In this document: positions 47,101 to 53,863 of the stretch, in pieces
Position numbering within the stretch: position 1 is the stretch's first letter
Layout of the letters: each line of letters starts with the position of its first letter
Assembly (NCBI GenBank): GCA_030849075.1
Contig: JASAOO010003406.1
Span: 1-55,590 of the forward strand
Length of the DNA: 55,590 nt
Source: Zelonia costaricensis
Taxonomy: Eukaryota > Euglenozoa > Kinetoplastea > Trypanosomatida > Trypanosomatidae
Reading direction: 5' to 3'
The notes under the pieces: model-generated
Told to the model about the DNA's origin: nothing
Databases searched by the model: none
The model's input: only the letters and a program-made list of their open reading frames with translations
Made by a program: the position numbers and the translations under genes

Positions 47101-48922
47101 GGTGCGCCGCCTGCGCTCCCTCGTGGAGCACCAGCAGGCGCTGATCAAGACGGGCTACCGTCGCCGGCGCCGCTTGTGGGAGACGCTGGAGTGCGAGGAT
47201 GTCATGCAAAGTTACTTGTGCGATTCGAAGTGGCAGGGCCCGCCCGTGCCGCCGCCGCCGGCGCCGCAGCGCCGCACCCCGGTGGTCTCGGCAAGGGCGC
47301 CCGAGGTGCCGCTCGCAACGGCCGCGACAGCTGCCACGTGCTCCGGCCACATGGCGTTTCCGGATCTCGCGTTCGCGGCGAGCGACACGTTCCGGCCAGG
47401 CGGCGAGGCGGCTATGGCGCGCGCGCTGGTGGACGAGCACCACAAGGCAGACTCGCGGCGCGTGGTGGTGCCGACGGCGGCCGCCAACGGCAGCACGGAG
47501 GCACTCTTCCCCGTCTTCATGGTCAAGCACGACGACGACTCGCGCACCTCTGGCGCGAGCGACAATGAGGTGGAGGCCAACGCGCTGGTGGCGGACGCCT
47601 TGCAGCTCACCGCGGTGGCGCCAGTCCTCCTGCCGCACACATCGTCGTCGGTGCACACCAAGAACCTGGAAAGCCTCATGCTGATGGCGACCGCGCCGGC
47701 GGTCAGCGCGTCGTCCAATTTCGCCTCGTACGAATCCTCGCCGGTGCTGCGGCCTTGTGCCAGCAGTGAGGCGGCGCCCAGTGTGTCGTGCATCGGCTCG
47801 CACGTCTCGAGCTACCTGCAGCGGTCGCTCATGGAGCGGCAGGCCACGGCGGGGCCGAGCCCGCCATGCGCACAGGCTCTACTGCACTTGCCGAACCCGC
47901 CGCCCCTCCCCAGCATGCCGCCCTTGCCGGTCATCCGCGCCCCCGAGACCGAGGTCGCGCTGTCGGCCGAGACCTCCATTATGACGACGACAACGCAAAA
48001 CACGAACCGCGACGGCGAGCGCGACGCGAGCGTGTTGGTGAAGCGCAGCGGGGACTTCAGCGGCGCTTCATGGCGCAGCCGGCAGCCGCACTGCGAGCTG
48101 CCCACGACGATCGTCTGCGTTGGCGGTCAGGCATTCCACCGCACCACGCAGCGTATCGGCCGCGGCGCCTTTGGCGAGGTGTATCTTGTCATCTCCGAGA
48201 CGGGCTCCCTTGGGGCCATGAAGGCGTTCCCGCTGAGCGGCAACAACGCCGCCGAGCTCATTCGCGAGGTAGAGACGCTGTCGCAGATGCGTCACGAGAA
48301 CATCGTCGGCTACGACTGTTGCGCCGTGCAGGATGGCTTTTTCTTCATCATCTGCGAGTACCTCGCCGCCGGCTCCCTCGGCTCGCTGATTCAAAAGCTC
48401 GGTGCTGTGCCAGAGCGGGCGGCCCGCAAGTACGCCCGCGATTTGCTGTTTGGGCTCGGCTACCTGCACGAGCACTCGTGGCTGCACTGCGACCTCAAGC
48501 CGGACAACGTCCTCATGTCCTCCGACGGCACCTGCAAGCTCGCCGACTTCGGCGCCGCAACGCTGGCGCGTAGTTTTGTGGGAGCGATGGCGGTGCGAGG
48601 CACGGTGCGGTTCACCGCGCCGGAGGCGCTGCTCGGGACGTGGAGCAGGGAGGCGGACATCTTCAGCTACGGCATGACGGTAGCGCAGATGGTGACGGGG
48701 GTGCACCCGTGGCACGCCTACAGTGAGCCGGACCACCTCTTCGTTGCACGCTACGTGGGCGAGATCCAGCACAGTTTGCGGACCGGCGCGCCGTGCGCCA
48801 TGCAGCCCGACCTGCCAACCACGATGCGGGACGAGGAGCTGCAAAACGCTATTCACCGCTGCTGCCACTTCGACCCGACACAACGCCCCACCGTCGAGGA
48901 GCTGGTGACGTTCTTGTCCTAG
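44177..48922 (+). CDS. Two-pass membrane protein with ectodomain, nucleotide-cyclase-like domain and C-terminal protein kinase
   Basis: A 1,581-residue receptor-like signalling protein. A ~210-residue cytoplasmic head precedes TM1 (~212-238, rich in Leu/Ile/Val). An external domain of about 350 residues contains several N-glycosylation sequons and two Cys clusters, the second with CYACPSMCPPGSC. TM2 is at ~588-614. A class III cyclase-like domain occupies ~758-930; the IGIhtG-like segment is VCVGIASGYNYVGTTGTDE at ~840. Both metal aspartates seem to be missing (ILVVSLTNV at ~761 and QKVVISFN at ~805), as is the usual Asn in GESVVVAHA, so cyclase activity is unlikely. A disordered linker (~1020-1315) leads to a STE11/MEKK-like kinase domain at ~1320-1578 with GRGAFGEV, K1349, E1364, HCDLKPDN (D1439) and DFG (D1457), apparently active. 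Trypanosomatid kinases fused to cyclase domains have been noted in kinome surveys. The ligand and partners are unknown. Confidence 0.9.
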   Translation: MASRSRLDAVPERGATAAAIEMETSAPAFSTHDEDAAVNFAEWAIERNPLVPLTRTTAVAVPDRDSSRVSAAASARASSHAADEASSTPPRGVSPHPTVLASSLSVDKTQNALVRKHVDTECHRLTHTGMSPGSGSLHLRNRARVTRIANSLEGEGNAESKQATRGYPASALGNVGGGSGGHTNGSLHSEHHREPQDAAIEQTLMRVRRKNCALLFVLLVIIIVLATAGGVGIGVVNNHFTTVTHRAYLETSDRVILNSSIMLLRTYQEALQGDARNLMTFARYNLNEVDTMNVSMLLDAMYLPFFDAWWTWLYTSNFTASHSIYVPMCAESEINMPDCPIMALTIACLPNGTAQSCAYMHTDVTEPTRMIVNMITFNATGEPEIGSFLKYVPLVVNYEANQTDNQNGFFLNPGYGTSVDGTTHSVLTMRRQELINGLIVICDSGSFLEKWFRKFDRALQKTEDSYSMIFRDNGTILAYGYGTDSHVGPAAPRPCYACPSMCPPGSCGIGKASVLDAMVTLFKGSFKAHDVVHDDVFKNGEFSFTRRLSKYVVVYQDFLRFRTSYGEPNIVFFAAFATPLDTSLGRDGIVQIVIGVVIIILCMFLLGGVAMVAVNQMLRVVEVISRLSTHAAMYDTEQMREVLDRQKPGALVRLITSAEIINHEFQRILTNLNLYRPFLPQSLLTKGDYASDGWSDRPTLMHRENGMGREAADDFSVEFEDMCVGTSMMHLNNALERLGTNRMENSRLLQRGFHRTKSTILVVSLTNVALDAGDSVEVVDRFVQTVLNHAAYANGVVEAIEFQKVVISFNSHFPVPRHQEKACLCALAMREAFRESGCRVCVGIASGYNYVGTTGTDEHKARIIMGESVVVAHALTTLNQQLGCSIFATDPVVFEALVTAVAVDVVQIYFEHNHKWEQYGVSEVVGNRHAVLSADMQLVKSVFKLVRYRQAQDALEMMRDYVSNAAERRETLSWPVRRLRSLVEHQQALIKTGYRRRRRLWETLECEDVMQSYLCDSKWQGPPVPPPPAPQRRTPVVSARAPEVPLATAATAATCSGHMAFPDLAFAASDTFRPGGEAAMARALVDEHHKADSRRVVVPTAAANGSTEALFPVFMVKHDDDSRTSGASDNEVEANALVADALQLTAVAPVLLPHTSSSVHTKNLESLMLMATAPAVSASSNFASYESSPVLRPCASSEAAPSVSCIGSHVSSYLQRSLMERQATAGPSPPCAQALLHLPNPPPLPSMPPLPVIRAPETEVALSAETSIMTTTTQNTNRDGERDASVLVKRSGDFSGASWRSRQPHCELPTTIVCVGGQAFHRTTQRIGRGAFGEVYLVISETGSLGAMKAFPLSGNNAAELIREVETLSQMRHENIVGYDCCAVQDGFFFIICEYLAAGSLGSLIQKLGAVPERAARKYARDLLFGLGYLHEHSWLHCDLKPDNVLMSSDGTCKLADFGAATLARSFVGAMAVRGTVRFTAPEALLGTWSREADIFSYGMTVAQMVTGVHPWHAYSEPDHLFVARYVGEIQHSLRTGAPCAMQPDLPTTMRDEELQNAIHRCCHFDPTQRPTVEELVTFLS

Positions 48923-50505
48923 TCGATGCCTCGCGGTGCGAGAGGATTCGTGCGCACGTGCCTTGTATTTCACCGTGTGCCTGTTCCGGCGTCCCAGCCC
49001 TGAAGCGCCTTGTCCCTGAGCTGTCATGAGGCGTTTCTCAGCTTGTGTGGTGCTGAATGTGCGTGTGTGTGTGCGCGTCGCAGGCCAGTACTTTCACATG
49101 GACTGCGTCTCCACCTGCCCGAGGTGCGTTATATGTGCATGGTGGTTGCGGTAGACCCGTGCGTCTTCCGTAGCGAAGCCGCGCGCCCCCCCCCCCCTCA
49201 TTCGTTCTTCCCCTTCCCCCGCTGACCTCTCTCTCACCTTCGAGTGTCTTGCTCGCACGCAATGCGATGGGGTTCGTTGTCTGGGCAGCCGTGCCTCTTG
49301 GGTGTGTACTTCGCGTTTGTTGTTGGTTTGAGCTGCCATCCCATCCATTTTCAAGCGCGTGCAGAGTGGCCGGCAGACGTTTCCGCTTGTCCCTCGCTTT
49401 TTGTCCTGACTTGGTTGCTTCGCTTCGGTCCTCGCCACGGCGCTGCTTGAGACTGTACAGAGTGTCACCCACATGCACGCACGCAAACGCACACAGAGAC
49501 ACACAAGCGCACGTGCGGCCTTCCAGTTGCGCTTCTGCAAAGAAGAGCAAGAAAAACAGGGAGAAGATCTGCGGCGCGTCACGGGTCTTGTGTACGTTGT
49601 CGACGTCTCGTGTGCCTTTGCTGCGCTGAACTGTGACTTCTTTTTTTTTTCTTTTCCTCTTGTGTGTGTGCTTTGCCTTCCTCCTCTTTTTTTGCCGCGC
49701 TTTCATCTCACTTTGTCGCCGTCGCTTTCTTCAATAATAAAAAAAAAGACAAAGCAAAAACTCGTGAGTCGCAGGAACGCACGCAGATGCCTAACGACAG
49801 CGAGCAACTTTCTTTTCCTCTCGCTGTCGCGCTCCCTTCTTCTCATCTTCCGATCTTGCCGCTCAGCTGCACCGGAGATGGAGACGAGGTGCAGAACCTG
49901 GTTGTGTGGAGGACAGGGTTCAAGCCCTGTGCAGCCGCGCTCTCTCACACCCCATCCCCTTTCACCTCTCGTGCTGTGAGGGACCGTGTCTGCGTGAGCA
50001 GCCGCGCCAACCAGAGGCGCTTATGAGGTGGCCACGACTCACAGGACCCGTCTCGGACTCTCTCTCTCTCTCTTTTGCTTTCGCTTTCCCCTCTACGCAC
50101 CTCTGTGTGTGTCTCTTACACGCACTCGATCCCCCCCTCCTCTGTCTCCCTGGACACGTGCACCTCCACCGCAGCCCCCCCCCCCAACCCTCCTCACGGC
50201 CCGCTTCACCCCTTTTGGCCCACACCTCCTTCAGCGCGCTCTGCCAGTTGCGTGTTTTTTTTTGTCTGCTCACTGCGCCGGTCTTGGCTGCCGGTGCTGC
50301 TGCGCTTGTGCACCCCACGCGGTTCACGGCTGGGCATGGAGAAGGGGAGACGCGTGCGAGGTCGAATCGCAGGGCACACGCGTACTCGCGCGCTGCACAC
50401 AACGCTAGCCAGCGGTGCCGTCTTTTGCTTTCCAGTCGCCTGCACGTGCGCACCACGGGACCTCCGTCACTCCCTTTCTCAGTCCTCCTTTTGAGGCCGC
50501 CGCGG
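48923..50505. other. 1.6 kb gene-free spacer before the KREN gene
   Basis: No separate gene. It contains a C run near 49189-49198, CA-rich sequence around 49480-49515 and T/A runs near 49640 and 49735-49748. A perfect 6-bp hairpin is at 49913-49930. The KREN frame stays open for 200 codons upstream and includes an in-frame ATG at 50023, but the translation is low complexity and the conserved protein begins later. Confidence 0.55.
50421..50482 (+). promoter_or_regulatory. Two candidate spliced-leader acceptors for the KREN gene
   Basis: TCTTTTGCTTTCCAG gives AG at 50434-50435 and CACTCCCTTTCTCAG gives AG at 50481-50482. Both lie downstream of the alternative ATG at 50023, so use of either would make 50506 the first start codon on the mRNA. 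Confidence 0.45.
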
Positions 50506-52302
50506 ATGGCGCTGCGTCACGCCGGTGTCCTGCAGCTGCGCCGGCTTTCGAAGCACGGGGCGGCAGCAGCCGCTTTGTGTGTGTGCCGACGCCAGCTCGT
50601 ATCGGCGGCGGCCACTAAGCGTCGTGCGGAGCGCGATAGTGCCATGCTTTATCAGGCTCCAAATGTGCGGGAGTGGATGTCAACGGCCATCCCGGAAGCC
50701 GTGATGTCGCGCAAGATGCAGCAAGTTGCCGATCGCTTGGTGGCGGAAGCCGAGGAGCCGCGCTCAGAGAAGCCGTTCTTCTTCGCCGCCGACACGCGGC
50801 AGTGCACCATCTGCGGGGAGCGGTTGCAAGGCGGCTACGCCGCGCACAAAAGCAGCTTCGACCACGTCAGCCGCATCGCGGTGGTGCGGCGGGCGCTCAG
50901 CATGATCCTGACCTTTATCGAGCAGGCGGTGAGTTCTCCGTCGGCGCCGTTGCCGACTGCTCGCAGCGGCGCCTCACACCAGCATCTGGAGGCAAAGCAG
51001 GCATCCGCCGCGGTCTCGTCGTCCTGCTTTCACACTTCTTTCCAGGAGTCCCCGCTCTTCGACGCCGCCGGCGTTCCACCGCGCGAGGTGCTCTTCCGCC
51101 GGCCGCACACGGTGCAGGAGGTGAAGCTCGTGGACGCCGTTGTGCAGCGGTGGTGGGGCTCCATCAGCCGGCCGTCCGCCGGTCGCGGCTTCATCGACTT
51201 CAACCGCCTCCTCTCCCTCTCGTCGGATGACATGCAGCGGCGGCGGTGGCGGCTGCGGTTCTTGCTGCACTTCCTGCGAAGCCGCGGCGTGCTGCGCTTT
51301 GCCCTGTCGCTGCGCTCAGGCGACGTCGTTTCACGCAACGCCAGGGCAAGCACGTTCCGCTCCGACACGTTTCAGCGGTACGAGATGGTGGGCGACGCGT
51401 CCCTGAAGCGTCTCGCCCCCGACCGCCTGCACGTCATGTTTCCCGCCGACGAGGGCGGCATGCTGGGGGATCTGCAGCTGCTCGAGCGCTCGCTTGACAG
51501 CAACTTCGGCCTGCTCTCCGTTTACGACTACCTCGGCCTCGACGAGATCACAGGGGTCACGATGGCGAACAACAAGAGCAAGTCGGATGTCGTCGAGGCC
51601 ATTATTGGGGAGCTGGAGGTGCTGCTCGCCTCCTCGGATGTGCGCTGCGGCAGCGAGACGCTCTCCGCCATCGGCCCGCGAGCCTCCACCGTGTACCTGC
51701 GCGCCGTCGCGGCCCACACGCTGAACGAGCTGTGGCATGCGCTGCTGATGTGGCGCATCGAGACGACGCTACACAACGCGCGCGAGTTCATTGAGCGGTG
51801 CGTGGCGCAGGAGCTTTCGCCCAAAAAGGGCAAGCCTCGCCGCGCCAGGGAGGAGACGCAGAGCGACATGGTCGCGCGTCTGCCGCGCTACGCTTTGATG
51901 CCAGCTCTGCTGCCGTGGGAGCGGCGGCACCCCGGTGTGGCGTCTGAGAGTGATGAGGCCTTGTACGCCATATCACGCATCCCAGCGAGGGTCGAGAACA
52001 CCCTACAAGACGCAGCGCGGCAGCTCGCGCCCACTCCAATCCCGGTGCCGGCCGCGCACAAAGCGACGCACGCCATTCCAGGAGAGTCGTGCGGTGCAAG
52101 GGAGTGGATCGCCGGCGTGCGCTCGCTGGCGCGGCGCCTCTGCCCGCCGCCCGCCGCCGCTTCGTCTGACAACATGGAAGCGCCGCTGGGAACGCTCTGC
52201 GACACACCGACACCGGCACCGCCGCGCCTTCCGGTGCACATGGTATCTGACTTGGCGACACAGAACTGCATTGTGCTGGTGGCGGCTCGAGTTTCTCTGT
52301 GA
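50506..52302 (+). CDS. Mitochondrial RNA-editing RNase III endonuclease, KREN2/KREN3-like (KREPB family)
   Basis: A 598-residue protein with the domain order of kinetoplastid editing endonucleases: basic N-terminal mitochondrial presequence (first ~35 residues with several Arg/Lys and no acids), a U1-like C2H2 zinc finger (C100, C103, H114, H120) and an RNase III domain at about 225-385. The RNase III signature is YEMVGDASL (E293, D297) and KSDVVEAIIGEL (D361, E364); these align with the four metal ligands E41, D45, D114 and E117 of E. coli RNase III, so catalysis should be intact. KREN enzymes cut pre-mRNA at the site chosen by the guide RNA within the editosome; KREN2 and KREN3 act at insertion sites and KREN1 at deletion sites. 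The tail (385-598) is helical, then disordered. I cannot decide between KREN2 (MP61) and KREN3 (MP67), and another mitochondrial RNase III is possible. ATG 50506 begins the presequence. Confidence 0.82.
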   Translation: MALRHAGVLQLRRLSKHGAAAAALCVCRRQLVSAAATKRRAERDSAMLYQAPNVREWMSTAIPEAVMSRKMQQVADRLVAEAEEPRSEKPFFFAADTRQCTICGERLQGGYAAHKSSFDHVSRIAVVRRALSMILTFIEQAVSSPSAPLPTARSGASHQHLEAKQASAAVSSSCFHTSFQESPLFDAAGVPPREVLFRRPHTVQEVKLVDAVVQRWWGSISRPSAGRGFIDFNRLLSLSSDDMQRRRWRLRFLLHFLRSRGVLRFALSLRSGDVVSRNARASTFRSDTFQRYEMVGDASLKRLAPDRLHVMFPADEGGMLGDLQLLERSLDSNFGLLSVYDYLGLDEITGVTMANNKSKSDVVEAIIGELEVLLASSDVRCGSETLSAIGPRASTVYLRAVAAHTLNELWHALLMWRIETTLHNAREFIERCVAQELSPKKGKPRRAREETQSDMVARLPRYALMPALLPWERRHPGVASESDEALYAISRIPARVENTLQDAARQLAPTPIPVPAAHKATHAIPGESCGAREWIAGVRSLARRLCPPPAAASSDNMEAPLGTLCDTPTPAPPRLPVHMVSDLATQNCIVLVAARVSL

Positions 52303-53437
52303 CGGTGGGAGAGGGGGAGGGGGGGGAGGGGCTCGGGGGTTCACACCCGTTGCGCTTCGGTAGCGCCGCTTTGTTTCACGTTGTCACATACCTACACACA
52401 CCGCATAGAATGAAGAAAAAGAGGCCTCGATGCCACATGAGGAGAACTGCGCGTCGGTCTCTGCGGTGGCGACCCGCCGCGAAACAGGTGTAAAAAGACA
52501 CGGCATGAGAATACTCGTGCGGTAGGCAGTACTGTGCGGTGTTGTTCAGTGGTCGAGTCTTCTCGCTCGAAAGCCAGCCGGTCTCCGCAACACGCAGGCG
52601 TGCGTCTTCCTCTTCCGACGTCACCGACTGCGTAGAGACTGGCGCGTCGGTGATGCCCTGTGCAAAGCTCGACTCCCCGCTCCTGTTTCTCCCTATCCTC
52701 TGTTCTCCTCTGCTGGTATCTCGACTTGCAACCTCTTCACTCACCAATACGCCCTCCCCACCCCCTCAACCGCACCCACACTTACGCACGTGTTCACGTC
52801 GCCGCCTATGCAATCTTGTCGCTCTCGCCACCGCATAGGATTCTCTTTAGTCATCTTCACCATCGTTGATACCCTCTTCTCCCACCACCACCTGGCCCTC
52901 CACCCCCTCGCGCTGCTTCCGCGCTCTCTTCCTCGTCCCTCAGCTTTCTCCTCTGTTCTCCGCGTCGCGCATCTGCTGCGTGCGCTTGTCGTCCTTCTCC
53001 TGTTCCCCCCTCTCTCCTCTTCACCTCCCCGCCCCCCCCCCCCTGCCCGAACCCCGCGTTCCGCTTTCTTCTTTTCATCTCCTGTGTGACGGTTGTCATT
53101 TTCTTCTTCTTGTTCGTCTCTGCGTGACATTTGTGCGGTACCGGACAGCGCGTCGTCGTGTCTGCCTTTCCCCTTTGCGCCTCACTTCCCATACCTCCAC
53201 TTTTTTTTTCTCCTTCTCTGCCTTTAGACTCTCCGCTGCTGCTCTTCCTCTCACCGCCCCCCTTAACTTCTTTGTGTCTTCTTTACTTTCACCCGCTGTG
53301 TGTGCTGTGTACTTTGCACACCCGCAAGCGAGTGACTTCGGCTTCTCGGTGCTTGATATCCACAGCCTAGCTCGCCAGCGTTACTCGTTGTTGTGTTGTG
53401 TTGCCGCCCCCTCCGATTCCGCCTGCGCTTCATCATC
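52303..53437. other. 1.1 kb gene-free spacer
   Basis: No credible gene. G-rich sequence follows the KREN stop (52303-52340), then mixed sequence, a C run at about 53032-53043 and a long T/C-rich tract at 53185-53227. Confidence 0.6.
53192..53227 (+). promoter_or_regulatory. Candidate spliced-leader acceptor for the small membrane-protein gene
   Basis: ACCTCCAC, a T run and TCTCCTTCTCTGCC precede TTTAG with AG at 53226-53227. The implied 5' UTR is 210 bases. A weaker alternative is CACAG at 53361-53365. Confidence 0.45.
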
Positions 53438-53863
53438 ATGGGCGTTCTTCGCCAAGCAAGGCTCTTTGCGGCGCTTTTTGGCACGATGGCCGTGCTCACC
53501 AGCTCCATGATGATGCTGGGCGCCACGGACATGTGGGGGCCGCAGGCGCTGCAGGCGTGCGGCGGGGCTGCTCCGTGCCTGCACATCACCTCCGGCCCGA
53601 TGGAGAAGCTCGTGGTGGACCACATCGACTTTGAGCACGACACGGTCGGCGACGTCGTCCGGCGCATCCCGTCCTGGTTCGGCAGCCAGGCTCGCCCGCT
53701 TGGCCTCACCGTGCATAACCTTCTGCTCAAGGACGACGTCCCGCTGCGGGCGCAGGGGATCTCCTCCATGGCCCACATATCCCTCGTCTCGATAAAGGAG
53801 ATGCGCATCTCGAAGGACGCGCCGTCCGGCATCCACATCGACTTCACCGCGGCGGCCCACTAG
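53438..53863 (+). CDS. Small membrane-anchored protein of unknown function
   Basis: A 141-residue protein that I do not recognise. Residues ~8-28 form one hydrophobic helix (LFAALFGTMAVLTSSMM...) after a short basic start, which could be a signal anchor or a mitochondrial inner-membrane anchor. The remaining ~110 residues are soluble, with two Cys (in CGGAAPC) just after the helix and a mixed alpha/beta pattern with conserved-looking hydrophobic strands up to the C-terminus. The ATG at 53438 directly precedes the hydrophobic helix; the frame is open 15 codons further upstream without an ATG. Third positions are strongly GC-rich (unlike spacer frames), which is the main reason to accept the gene. 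Small single-helix proteins like this are common among trypanosomatid mitochondrial complex subunits, but that is only a suggestion. Confidence 0.75.
   Translation: MGVLRQARLFAALFGTMAVLTSSMMMLGATDMWGPQALQACGGAAPCLHITSGPMEKLVVDHIDFEHDTVGDVVRRIPSWFGSQARPLGLTVHNLLLKDDVPLRAQGISSMAHISLVSIKEMRISKDAPSGIHIDFTAAAH

Noticed and set aside
49913..49930. Hairpin ACAGGG-TTCAAG-CCCTGT resembling a tRNA T-arm / B box (GGTTCAAGCCC)
   Set aside because: Folding it as a tRNA T-arm with a 7-base loop breaks the stem, and no D-arm, anticodon arm or acceptor stem can be built around it.
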